A stretch of DNA of 13,911 bases from Candidatus Colimorpha enterica (GTDB taxonomy: Bacteria > Bacillota > Clostridia > Oscillospirales > CAG-272), in contig JAGHTD010000299.1 of NCBI GenBank assembly GCA_018065475.1, positions 1 through 13,911 on the forward strand. The letters run 5' to 3'. The position numbers were made by a program, and so were the translations under genes. Positions 1 through 7,116 of this stretch are shown here, piece by piece; position 1 is the first letter of the stretch, and each line of letters opens with the position of its first letter. The notes beneath the pieces were generated by a model. The model made no database searches. It was not told the origin of the DNA and saw only the letters and a program-made list of their open reading frames with translations.

Positions 1-644
1 ATTCTCCACCCCGCGTTGTTCTCGCGCGCGTGAAATCTGTAAGACCACCAGGAGTACACGTCTTTTTCATCGGGGTGGAATAACCTGAACGTGTCGGTGA
101 ACCCGCTGCTGAGAAGCAGCGTCATTCTGTCCCTTTCTTCGTCGGTGAAGCCCGCGCTTCGGTGATTCGAGGAGGGGTTCTTTATGTCGATCTCTTTGTG
201 GGCGACGTTGAGGTCGCCGCAGAATATCACCGGCTTTTTCGCTTTGAGCGAGAGCAGGTATTCGCGGAAATCGTCCTCCCACTTCATACGGTAGGAGAGG
301 CGTTCGAGCTCCTGCTTCGAGTTCGGGGTATATACGGTGACGAAGAAGAAACGCTCGTATTCGAGGGTGATGACTCTGCCCTCACGGTCGTGCTCGTCAA
401 TGCCGAGACCGTAGCTCACGGAGAGCGGCTTGTGCTTTGTGAATATCGCCGTCCCGCTGTATCCCTTCTTCTCGGCGTAATTCCAATACTGATAATAGCC
501 GTCGAGGTCGAGGCAGATCTGTCCTTCCTGCAGTTTCGTCTCCTGCAGACAGAAAAAGTCGGCGTCAAAGGCGTCGAATACCTCTTTGAAGTTCTTTCCC
601 ATAACGGCTCTGAGACCGTTTACGTTCCACGAGACAGCTTTCAT
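1..644 (-). CDS. xth: Exodeoxyribonuclease III (AP endonuclease family), 3' end cut by window edge
   Basis: DNA repair nuclease of the exonuclease III / AP endonuclease fold, expected to incise at abasic sites and trim 3' ends in the cytoplasm using Mg2+. The 214 visible residues begin MKAVSWNVNGLRA, with the family Asn at residue 7, followed by the metal-binding Glu in LQETK (E35), YTPNS, the GDLNVAH catalytic motif, and NHRSAGFTDEER. The frame is still open (ending NNAGWR) at base 3, so the C-terminal Asp/His region lies outside; the family is usually about 250 residues. Start ATG at 644-642 is preceded by CGGAGGA at ideal spacing. It has its own promoter (680-708) and is separated from the glycosidase upstream by a terminator, so it is probably transcribed alone or as the first gene of a unit continuing off the window. 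Family assignment is firm; gene symbols vary (xth, exoA). Confidence 0.95.
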   Translation of the reverse strand, partial: MKAVSWNVNGLRAVMGKNFKEVFDAFDADFFCLQETKLQEGQICLDLDGYYQYWNYAEKKGYSGTAIFTKHKPLSVSYGLGIDEHDREGRVITLEYERFFFVTVYTPNSKQELERLSYRMKWEDDFREYLLSLKAKKPVIFCGDLNVAHKEIDIKNPSSNHRSAGFTDEERDRMTLLLSSGFTDTFRLFHPDEKDVYSWWSYRFHARENNAGWR

Positions 645-679
645 TTTTCCTCCGTTGTCCTTGCCGGTATCATATCATA

Positions 680-708
680 AGTATATCATAAAACCGCCGT
701 TTTCGCAA
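680..708 (-). promoter_or_regulatory. Promoter for exodeoxyribonuclease III
   Basis: On the minus strand TTGCGA (708-703), a 17-nt spacer and TATACT (685-680) match a sigma-A promoter, about 36 nt upstream of the ATG. This is the only good promoter between the terminator at 721-749 and the gene. Confidence 0.7.
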
Positions 709-720
709 GTGTCTGACGCA

Positions 721-749
721 AATAACAAAAAGCCCCGGAGGGCTTTTTG
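721..749 (-). terminator. Intrinsic terminator after the GH20 gene
   Basis: A perfect inverted repeat (CAAAAAGCCC at 726-735, loop CGGA, GGGCTTTTTG at 740-749) starts one base after the GH20 stop codon. The A/T outer part gives a U-run on either strand, so it may be bidirectional. It closes the CNNM-GH20 operon. Confidence 0.85.
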
Positions 750-3131
750 TCATTTCTTTTCGGTTGAGACCGACGAAACGCCGATCCTCAGCATATCGGA
801 GGTGCAGATTACGGTGAAGGAGGAAATCTCCTTGTCGGGACTGCGGTTGATTATCCTGTAACGGTACTCGGCGGCCTCTTTTCCTTCGGGAGTTTTTTCG
901 AAGACCGGGAGCGACGGCCACGTGGCGATGTAGCCGGCGTGTCTGTAAAGAGCGGAGGCAAGAGGCCTTGCGTACGCCCTGTCCTTTTCGCAGACCTGAT
1001 AGCCGTATCTGATCGTCTCTCTCTGCTCGGTGCAATCGGAATAGGTGATGACGTACTCGCCGATGCCGATGAGCTCGTCTCTAACCTCGCCGTAGCAAGG
1101 CGCGTCGGTGGAGTGGGTGATGGTGATATAATCGGCCTTTGATCCGACCTTGACGGTGAAGGGTCTGCCCTTTGCCGCCTCACCGCTTCCGCAAATATCC
1201 GTTCTGACCGTCGGAAAATATCCGTCTTCCTCAAGTCCGTCTCGGACGGCGGGGAGAAGGGAAGCGATCCTGCGGTTCTGCGTACTGCGGAGACGCTCGT
1301 CGAAATTGCGGTTCCAAAGCATTTCGGCAGTGTAGATGAAGTCGAATATCTTGCCCTGACCGCCGTAGGTCATCTCGTCGCAGGTCGACCAGGTGGAGAC
1401 CTCGCCGCCCATATAGGACGGGAAGGACGATCTCTCTCTGAAACGCGGGAAATGGCTCGAATAGAGGTTGCCCGTGAGGTGTCTGAACCCGCTGTCAACG
1501 AGGTGCTGTTCGATATTGTCGGAGGAGCCGAGGTGGAAATACCAGGTGAAGGGAAGGCAGATTATGTCCTTCGGCACGTCGGCGATACCCTTTGCGGTCT
1601 CGTAGAGGCCGCTCTCGTCGAGCATATCCGACCACATCATCGTTTCAAGCCCTTTGGCGGCGAGATAGTCGCGCATGATCTTCAGATCGTCGGAATAAAT
1701 CTTTGCCGCGCCTTTTGAAGCGCATCTCGGGCATTTTCCTATCGTGTATATCTCGTCGTGTCCGATGTGGACGTATTTTTTCGGCTTGATCACGTCGATG
1801 ACTTCGTCGAGGATGTCGAAGGTGACCTTGTAATAGTCGGGGTGGAGCGGGCACATGCTGTGCTCCGCCACCGCCTGGGGTTTGCCGTCGGCCTTGAGGA
1901 CGTCGAGGTTCTTTTCTTCCTTCTCGGGGTCCTTCTCGGCAAGCTCGGGATAAGCGGCGGTGATATACTGCACGTGACTGCAGGTCTGCACCTCGGGGAT
2001 AACGTCAAGCCCGTAGGATCGTATATAATCGCAGAGCTCGGCGACCTCCTCGTGGGAATAGATATCTCCGCCGACGAAACCGTAGTGAGCGGGAACGGGG
2101 CCGCCGTTCTCCTCGTAGTTACGGCAGGTTTCCTGCCATACCTTGTTGATGAGAGGGTGCGATTTATACTCCATCGCTCCCGAGACCTGAAGAAATACCG
2201 AGTTATAGCCCATCGGGGCATAGACGTATTTCACCATGCGGCGGAAGAACGGGAGATTTGCCTTCGGGGGCAGGGCAAAATGCACTCCGCGGAACGGGAA
2301 CGCAGGCGAATCCTCGATCTCTGCGTATCTTATGCCCTTTTCGTCGGTGAGCTGAAGCAGTTTTTCCGAGGCATAGACGAGCGCACGGCGTGAGCCGCCT
2401 CTCACCTTTGCGCCGCCGGCGTTTACGGTGATCACGAAGCTCTCCTCGGGCATATCGGCGAGTGCGAATGAGATCTTTCCGCCGTTTATTCCGGTTTTTT
2501 TGCCGAAGCGGTCGGAATATTTGCCCGCAAAAAGTTCTGCGGTGAATACGGCGTCGTCACCGTCGGCGGTGATCCCGTCGATATCGCCGAAATATCCGTC
2601 GCCGAGGTCTGCCTTTTCCGGCGTGGGATAGATACCGCCGCAAAGGTCCTCTGCTCCGAGCAGGTCGAGCGAGCCGATCTCTATATATCTTTCGTTGACG
2701 ACCGTACCGTCAGCGCGGCGGTGCGACGTTCTTGCGTCGGCTCTGATACGGAGCAAAAACTCCCTTCCGAAGCTGTTGCAGACGAGGGCGATCTCTTCTC
2801 TGCCGATGGGGAAGCCGTCCTCACCCGCCGTGCAGGCGAGGAGCTTGCCGTCGCTGCCGAACAGCTTTATCTCCGAAACGCACCTGCCGATCAGTCTGAG
2901 ACAAAGCGTGTCGAGAAACACCTCTTTGCCGAACGATAGAGGAATATCGATCTCCACGCAGGGGAGCGCAAAGACGTCAAATCCGACCGACGAGGTGACG
3001 AGCGCGCCGTCACGGCCGTATTCTTCGCGTTCTTCGCTTTCCGGCTTGTATCCGGGCTTGCAGGGGACGGAAGAACGTCCCATAAGGTAGCGGTATCTGA
3101 AACCGCAGTCAAGAAGAGAACCGATTTTCAT
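750..3131 (-). CDS. Glycoside hydrolase family 20-type beta-hexosaminidase
   Basis: Probable hexosaminidase acting on terminal beta-GlcNAc/GalNAc residues by substrate-assisted catalysis. 793 residues. An N-terminal non-catalytic part (about 1-270) precedes a TIM-barrel domain that begins at FPFRGVHFALPP (278-289) and contains GYNSVFLQV (308-316), VIPEVQTCSHVQ (377-388) and the GH20 hallmark HIGHDE (455-460), in which D459 and E460 are the expected polariser/acid pair. A barrel Trp follows at WSDML (500). A CPRC motif (467-470) just after the catalytic pair could bind metal or form a disulfide. About 100 C-terminal residues form a further domain I cannot name. No signal peptide or membrane segment is visible, so it is predicted to be cytoplasmic and may process imported oligosaccharides. 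It is the last gene of the operon, 15 nt after the CNNM gene, with GAGG before the ATG. Substrate is inferred only. Confidence 0.85.
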   Translation of the reverse strand: MKIGSLLDCGFRYRYLMGRSSVPCKPGYKPESEEREEYGRDGALVTSSVGFDVFALPCVEIDIPLSFGKEVFLDTLCLRLIGRCVSEIKLFGSDGKLLACTAGEDGFPIGREEIALVCNSFGREFLLRIRADARTSHRRADGTVVNERYIEIGSLDLLGAEDLCGGIYPTPEKADLGDGYFGDIDGITADGDDAVFTAELFAGKYSDRFGKKTGINGGKISFALADMPEESFVITVNAGGAKVRGGSRRALVYASEKLLQLTDEKGIRYAEIEDSPAFPFRGVHFALPPKANLPFFRRMVKYVYAPMGYNSVFLQVSGAMEYKSHPLINKVWQETCRNYEENGGPVPAHYGFVGGDIYSHEEVAELCDYIRSYGLDVIPEVQTCSHVQYITAAYPELAEKDPEKEEKNLDVLKADGKPQAVAEHSMCPLHPDYYKVTFDILDEVIDVIKPKKYVHIGHDEIYTIGKCPRCASKGAAKIYSDDLKIMRDYLAAKGLETMMWSDMLDESGLYETAKGIADVPKDIICLPFTWYFHLGSSDNIEQHLVDSGFRHLTGNLYSSHFPRFRERSSFPSYMGGEVSTWSTCDEMTYGGQGKIFDFIYTAEMLWNRNFDERLRSTQNRRIASLLPAVRDGLEEDGYFPTVRTDICGSGEAAKGRPFTVKVGSKADYITITHSTDAPCYGEVRDELIGIGEYVITYSDCTEQRETIRYGYQVCEKDRAYARPLASALYRHAGYIATWPSLPVFEKTPEGKEAAEYRYRIINRSPDKEISSFTVICTSDMLRIGVSSVSTEKK

Positions 3132-3146
3132 ATTATCCTCGCTGTT

Positions 3147-4487
3147 TTATTCTTTGCTTTCGGGCTCAACGTGCTTTACGAGCACCGTGAGCTTCGTCAC
3201 TCTCATATCGTCCATTTCGGATACGGCGATGAAAAGCTCCGTGTATCCGTCTTCTTCATCGTCTTTTTCATCTTCCTTCACGTCTCTGAACACGAAGGTG
3301 TCTCCCGTGTGCGGATTTGATTCGAGCATTTCGATGGCCCATCCGCCCATGGTCGAGTATTCGCACTCGAAATCGTCGGGCTCGAACTCGATCTCGTAGA
3401 AGAAGTCGTCGATGTTCATATCGCCGGAAACGATGTAGGTCGTGTCGTTGAGCTTCGTGAACTCGGGGATTATCTCGTCGCTCTCGTCCCATATATCTCC
3501 GACAAGCTCTTCGAGGATGTCTTCCATGGAGACAATGCCCATTGTGCCGCCGAACTCATCGACGACGATGGCAAGGTGCATTTTCTTCTCCTGCATAAGG
3601 GAGAGGGCGGGCTGAAGCTTCATCGTCTTGTGGACGTAAAGGGGCTTCATGAGGATCAATCTGATGACGTCCTGACCGACCTCGGTGCCCTTTGCCATTT
3701 CCTTGTAGTAGTGGTTGAGGGACAGCACGCCGATGATCTCGTCGGGCGAATCGTCGTAAACGGGAATACGTGAGTAGTTTGACGAGTCGATAAGAGATGT
3801 TATCTCGTTCAGCTCGTCGTTGATGTCGAACGCCACCATATCTATACGGGGCTTCATGATCTCTTCAACCGTAGTGTCTCCGAAGTCGATGGCGGATTGG
3901 AGCAGTTCGCTCTGTTCCTCGTCGATGACGCCTTCCTCCTCGACTGTCTCGATGATAGAGGAAAGCTCGTCCTCGGTCACGGTCGGCTGATTTTCGCTGT
4001 CCTTTCCCCAAAGGGCGGAGAGAAGGTTGACGAGACTCATGACCACCCATACGAGAGGAAAGAGGATTATCGTCAGTATCTTCGTCGGGTAGGCGAGGTA
4101 TCTGACGAGCAGGTCGGCGTTCTTCTTGCCGAGTATCTTCGGGACTATCTCGCCGAAGATGAGAATTATGAGCGTCATTACGACGGTGGCTATCACCGAC
4201 GCAAGACCGTCGTTGTTGTTTCCGAGGCCGATCAGCAGATCCATCGCAAGGACGGTGGCGGCCGTTGACGCCGCTACGTTTGCGAGGTTGTTGCCGATGA
4301 GGATCGCCGAAAGGGCGGTGGTGAAGTCCTCGCTGATCTTGTAGGCGAGAGCGGCGGTCTTGTCGCCTTCGTCAGCCGCCTTTTTCAGCCTTGATTTGTT
4401 TGACGAGTTGAAGGAGATCTCGGTCGCCGAGAAGATCGCCGAGAAGATGACCATTATCAGAATGATGATAATATACGTTGCGTTCAT
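3147..4487 (-). CDS. CNNM/CorC (HlyC) family membrane protein with CBS pair, second paralogue
   Basis: Member of the CNNM (DUF21)-CBS-CorC family, whose studied members transport or regulate Mg2+ and other divalent cations; older names call it 'hemolysin'. 446 residues. The CNNM membrane domain (about 1-165) has an N-terminal helix, the SATEIS motif (20-25), two further hydrophobic blocks and GEIVPKILGKKNAD. A linker rich in acidic residues (TEDELSSIIETVEEEGVID) leads into a CBS pair, including SRIPVYDD and VDEFGGTMGIVSMEDILEELVGDIWDE, and then a C-terminal CorC/HlyC domain with a very acidic stretch (DVKEDEKDDEEDG). Its ATG overlaps the stop of the upstream paralogue as ATGA (4484-4487), which indicates translational coupling. 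The pair may form a heterodimer, since CNNM proteins dimerise; this is inference. Confidence 0.93.
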   Translation of the reverse strand: MNATYIIIILIMVIFSAIFSATEISFNSSNKSRLKKAADEGDKTAALAYKISEDFTTALSAILIGNNLANVAASTAATVLAMDLLIGLGNNNDGLASVIATVVMTLIILIFGEIVPKILGKKNADLLVRYLAYPTKILTIILFPLVWVVMSLVNLLSALWGKDSENQPTVTEDELSSIIETVEEEGVIDEEQSELLQSAIDFGDTTVEEIMKPRIDMVAFDINDELNEITSLIDSSNYSRIPVYDDSPDEIIGVLSLNHYYKEMAKGTEVGQDVIRLILMKPLYVHKTMKLQPALSLMQEKKMHLAIVVDEFGGTMGIVSMEDILEELVGDIWDESDEIIPEFTKLNDTTYIVSGDMNIDDFFYEIEFEPDDFECEYSTMGGWAIEMLESNPHTGDTFVFRDVKEDEKDDEEDGYTELFIAVSEMDDMRVTKLTVLVKHVEPESKE

Positions 4488-5776
4488 CCTTCTGCCTCCT
4501 CTCCGATCTCGCTGATGTCCTCTTCGGTCAGAAGGTGGAACTCGACGTAGTCGATACCGTCGCCGTCCTGACCGGGGACAAGGATCTCGAGGTTGCCGAC
4601 GACGATGCTTTCGTCCTCCTCCGGTATGTGGCCGAACTCCTGCATAACGAAGGAGATGACGGGCTCGTTCTCCATGTTCTCAAACGGGCAGGGTTCGTCC
4701 ATGCGTTTGTACGCCTCGCCGAGAGAAAGGTGGGTGTTGATACGGAAATGGTCGCCGCCGAGCTTTATGAAGTTGCGGTCGAAAACGTCGTCCTCGTCCC
4801 ATATCTCGCCGACGAGCTCTTCAAGGAAGTCCTCGATCGTGACGAGACCGAGCGTTTCGCCGTCCTCGTCGCTGACAACGCCGAGCACGAACTTATGAAG
4901 ACGCATTTCGGAAAGAAGATCGTCGATCTTGGCGTTGGGGCTGACGTGATAGACCGGCATGAGCAGCGAACGGAAGCTCTTCTTCTTGTTCTTGACGTAG
5001 GAACGGAGAAAAGTCCTGACCTGAAGCACGCCGACGATGTTGTTTATATCGCCGCGGAAAACGGGAATGCGGGAATGTGAGGTGGACTGAATGAGTTTTG
5101 CCACGTCCTCGTTGGACAAGGTCACGTCTATTGCCACTATGTCTTCGACCATAGTCATTACGTCCCTTGCGCGGGTGTCGGAAAAGTCGAGTGCGGATTT
5201 GATGAGATCGCTGCTGTCCTCATCGACGACGCCTTCTTCCTCGGCGGTGTCGATAATATCGTATAATTCTTCTTCGGTTATCGTCGGCTCGGCCTCGGAT
5301 TTGAAAAATCTGTCGGAGAGCTTCGTCGCGGCGTTCGAGATCGCCGAGAAGAAGAAAACGAGAGGGCTGAGGATCTTCATGAGGAAAATGAGGATCCCCG
5401 ACATGGCGCGGGCGGTGGTGTCGGCACGGTCGTTAGCAAACGCCTTCGGTATCATCTCCGAGAAGAAGAAGACGATGAGGGTGGTGACGACGGTCGTAAG
5501 CGTAGTCACGAGGTCGGAGGTGCCGAAAAGCTTTGACGCAATGAGCGCCGCGACGGACGCCGCCGCAATGTAAGTGATATTGTTGCCGATGAGCAGGGTG
5601 GTGAGTGCCTTGTCGAAATTGTTTGAAACGAACATGGCGTTTTTTGCCTTTTTGTCGCCGTCATCGGCCTTTGATTTCATCCTGATTTTGTTCATCGCCG
5701 AAATACCGCTCTCCGTGCCTCCGAAATAGGCGCCGAGAACGACGAAAAGCGCAAACAATACAAAAAGCCCCGTCAT
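4484..5776 (-). CDS. CNNM/CorC (HlyC) family membrane protein with CBS pair, first paralogue
   Basis: Same architecture as its downstream neighbour but clearly diverged: 430 residues, a membrane domain with GGTESGISAMNK near the N-terminus and SEMIPKAFANDRAD in place of GEIVPKILGKKNAD, a TEEELYDIIDTAEEEGVVDED linker region, a CBS pair with SRIPVFRGD and GLVTIEDFLEELVGEIWDE, and a C-terminal CorC/HlyC domain. Divalent-cation transport or sensing at the cytoplasmic membrane is expected from the family; the ion is not deducible here. GAAGGGGA lies 8-13 nt before the ATG. That ATG (5776-5774) also overlaps the stop of a 39-codon ORF (5773-5892) in the ATGA form, and its own stop overlaps the next ATG in the same way. 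The three reading frames therefore form a coupled chain behind one strong promoter. Confidence 0.93.
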   Translation of the reverse strand: MTGLFVLFALFVVLGAYFGGTESGISAMNKIRMKSKADDGDKKAKNAMFVSNNFDKALTTLLIGNNITYIAAASVAALIASKLFGTSDLVTTLTTVVTTLIVFFFSEMIPKAFANDRADTTARAMSGILIFLMKILSPLVFFFSAISNAATKLSDRFFKSEAEPTITEEELYDIIDTAEEEGVVDEDSSDLIKSALDFSDTRARDVMTMVEDIVAIDVTLSNEDVAKLIQSTSHSRIPVFRGDINNIVGVLQVRTFLRSYVKNKKKSFRSLLMPVYHVSPNAKIDDLLSEMRLHKFVLGVVSDEDGETLGLVTIEDFLEELVGEIWDEDDVFDRNFIKLGGDHFRINTHLSLGEAYKRMDEPCPFENMENEPVISFVMQEFGHIPEEDESIVVGNLEILVPGQDGDGIDYVEFHLLTEEDISEIGEEAEG

Positions 5777-5892
5777 TTTTTATCCCCTTCCGTCGTCAAA
5801 AAAACTCCGACTGCAAAGGATAAAAAATCGCAGAGCACACCGAATATCGCGTGAAAATCAGATGGGCATAAATTACTCCCGTCTGCGTCCAT
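5773..5892 (-). CDS. Small ORF, 39 aa, hydrophobic, coupled to the CNNM genes
   Basis: A short open frame in the operon leader, between the promoter (5928-5956) and the first CNNM gene. It begins ATG at 5892-5890 (MDADGSNLCPSD), has a hydrophobic stretch at about residues 13-32 (including FGVL, FLSFAVGVFL, interrupted by one Asp at 22), two Cys (9, 21), and ends TTEGDKK. The stop TGA overlaps the CNNM start codon as ATGA, the same coupling used between the two CNNM genes. AAGGAG lies upstream (5910-5905), although its 12-nt distance to the ATG is longer than ideal. It could be a one-helix membrane peptide, a regulatory leader peptide, or a chance frame. I do not recognise a family. Confidence 0.5.
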   Translation of the reverse strand: MDADGSNLCPSDFHAIFGVLCDFLSFAVGVFLTTEGDKK

Positions 5893-5927
5893 AAAGAAAA
5901 CCAACTCCTTAAAAAGTGATTACCAAT

Positions 5928-5956
5928 ATTGTATCATATAATCGGAAATATGTCAA
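5928..5956 (-). promoter_or_regulatory. Promoter of the sORF-CNNM-CNNM-GH20 operon
   Basis: Minus strand: perfect TTGACA (5956-5951), a 17-nt spacer and TACAAT (5933-5928). The start point should lie near 5921, giving about 28 nt of leader before the small ORF. The -35 box directly abuts the U-run of the rpmA terminator. Confidence 0.85.
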
Positions 5957-5989
5957 GGGAAAAAAGAAAAACCCCGACAAAAGTCGGGG
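5957..5989 (-). terminator. Intrinsic terminator after rpmA
   Basis: Minus strand: CCCCGAC (5989-5983), loop TTTT, GTCGGGG (5978-5972), then a T-rich run (5971-5957). This is a strong rho-independent terminator about 12 nt past the rpmA stop codon. Confidence 0.93.
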
Positions 5990-6001
5990 CTTGCAGGTTC
6001 A

Positions 6002-6280
6002 TTAATCCTGGTAAACGCTTACGCGCTTCTTGTCGCGGGTGATATGCTCGAACTTTACCTTTCCGTCACAAAGAGCGAAAAGTGTGTCATCCGAACCACG
6101 ACCGACGTTTACACCGGGATGGATGTGGGTTCCGCGCTGTCTGACAATGATGTTGCCGGCAATAACGGTCTGGCCGTCTGCCTTCTTAACACCGAGACGT
6201 TTGGATTCGCTGTCACGACCGTTCTTGGTCGAGCCGACACCCTTTTTATGTGCAAAAAATTGCAAACCGAGTCTAAGCAT
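6002..6280 (-). CDS. rpmA: 50S ribosomal protein L27, with cleavable N-terminal extension
   Basis: Large-subunit protein whose mature N-terminus reaches towards the peptidyl transferase centre. The 92-residue product starts MLRLGLQFFAHKKGVGSTKN. The Firmicutes pre-sequence is removed by Prp between the two-Phe site and AHKKG. The conserved core follows: SKRLGVKKADGQ, GNIIVRQRGTHIHPG, NVGRGSDDTLFAL, DGKVKFE. The open frame extends further upstream to 6427, but that part is inside prp and is not L27-like. Two adjacent ATGs (6283 and 6280) lie behind GGAGG; the second gives the canonical MLR start, and the first would add one Met. It is the last gene of rplU-prp-rpmA, 28 nt after prp, followed by a strong terminator. 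Confidence 0.97.
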   Translation of the reverse strand: MLRLGLQFFAHKKGVGSTKNGRDSESKRLGVKKADGQTVIAGNIIVRQRGTHIHPGVNVGRGSDDTLFALCDGKVKFEHITRDKKRVSVYQD

Positions 6281-6308
6281 CATCTGTTCCTCCGTATTAG
6301 TAATTGGG

Positions 6309-6659
6309 TCAGGCCTCTTCTTCTTTGACCTCGAGAAATTCGTAGTAATCTTCAAGCATATCGCTAAGCTGGAGAAAATACCCTTTGATGAGACCGGAGA
6401 TGGCGTACTGCTGTTCGGCAGTGACACCGTTCATTCCGAGAGCACCGTAAGCGTAAACTTCTACCTCTGCGGTGTCATCATCTATCGAATACTCGACTTT
6501 TGATTCGTAAGAGACCTCGATGGCGTTTATTAAGAGCATCGTCATTGCCGAGACCGCCGCGCAGACTATATCCTTTCCGGGATCGTCATATTCAGCGTGT
6601 CCGGTTTCTCTGAAGCCGTAATAAATATCGCCGCTTTTGAAGAATGTAACCTTGATCAT
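6309..6659 (-). CDS. prp: Ribosomal-processing cysteine protease Prp
   Basis: Cysteine protease that cleaves the N-terminal extension of L27, a step known in staphylococci and predicted for Firmicutes with the extended L27. 116 residues. The catalytic dyad is visible in the family motif GHAEYDDPGKDIVCAAVSA: H21 and C33. A C-terminal part rich in acidic residues ends EVKEEEA. It lies between rplU and rpmA, the standard position. The TGA of rplU is immediately followed by this ATG (TGAATG), with no convincing Shine-Dalgarno, so translation is likely coupled to rplU. The extended L27 encoded directly downstream is the expected substrate. Confidence 0.95.
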   Translation of the reverse strand: MIKVTFFKSGDIYYGFRETGHAEYDDPGKDIVCAAVSAMTMLLINAIEVSYESKVEYSIDDDTAEVEVYAYGALGMNGVTAEQQYAISGLIKGYFLQLSDMLEDYYEFLEVKEEEA

Positions 6660-6971
6660 TCAGGCATTGACGGAAACGATCTGGACCTTGGTGTAAGGCT
6701 GTCTGTGTCCGATTTTCTTCTTCTCGTTCTTTTTGGATTTGTATTTAAGAACGTGGATTTTCTTTGCCTTGCCGTTCTTGACGACATTGGCAGTGACGGT
6801 AGCACCCTCTACGTACGGAGTGCCGGCGTTGAAGGAATCACCCGTGGAAACGGCGAGAACCTTATCAAAAGTATAAGTTTCACCCTCGTTTACCTCAAGC
6901 TTTTCAACAAATACAACGTCGCCCTCGGTAACCTTGTACTGCTTTCCACCTGTTTCGATAACTGCAAACAC
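6660..6971 (-). CDS. rplU: 50S ribosomal protein L21
   Basis: Large-subunit protein that binds 23S rRNA. The 103-residue product starts (M)FAVIETGGKQYKVTEGD and carries the L21 signature near the C-terminus (KKIGHRQPYTKVQI). Full family length. The start is GTG (6971-6969), supported by GAGAGGTG about 8 nt upstream. It is the first gene of rplU-prp-rpmA, with a consensus promoter and a leader of about 80 nt that can fold and may be autoregulatory. Confidence 0.97.
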   Translation of the reverse strand: MFAVIETGGKQYKVTEGDVVFVEKLEVNEGETYTFDKVLAVSTGDSFNAGTPYVEGATVTANVVKNGKAKKIHVLKYKSKKNEKKKIGHRQPYTKVQIVSVNA

Positions 6972-7050
6972 GATAAAAGCACCTCTCTTTCAAAGACTCG
7001 CTGATGCAGGTAGATCATAAAACCGTTTGTGACCTGCGCTCATGCGGCAA
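6972..7050 (-). ncRNA. Structured 5' leader of rplU, L21-leader-like
   Basis: The transcript expected from the promoter at 7056-7085 has about 78 nt before the GTG. It contains a hairpin with perfect arms GCAGGT (7037-7032) and ACCTGC (7011-7006), and flanking GAGCG/AGCGAG segments. Bacillota often have an L21 leader motif here that is thought to mediate autoregulation by L21. The position and a stem fit; I cannot confirm the covariance model by eye. Confidence 0.45.
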
Positions 7051-7055
7051 AATAT

Positions 7056-7085
7056 ATTATACCATACCGATATGTATTTTGTCAA
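7056..7085 (-). promoter_or_regulatory. Promoter of rplU-prp-rpmA
   Basis: Minus strand: TTGACA (7085-7080), 18-nt spacer, TATAAT (7061-7056). Both boxes are perfect, as expected for a ribosomal protein operon. No clear terminator separates it from dusB; the 31 bases between hold only an AT-rich near-palindrome (GTTAAC core), so some read-through from dusB is possible. Confidence 0.9.
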
Positions 7086-7116
7086 CACGGCGGTAAAATA
7101 ATTTGTTAACAATTTG

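Noticed and set aside
162..680. Plus-strand open frame of 172 codons
   Set aside because: It is antisense to exodeoxyribonuclease III, whose minus-strand frame has clear family motifs. It has no homology-like features.
1758..2393. Plus-strand open frame of 211 codons
   Set aside because: It is antisense to the GH20 catalytic region; a by-product of the codon bias of the minus-strand gene.
6281..6427. Longer N-terminus for L27
   Set aside because: The extra 49 codons lie in prp, have no Shine-Dalgarno, and would displace the canonical MLRLGLQFF start that Prp recognises.
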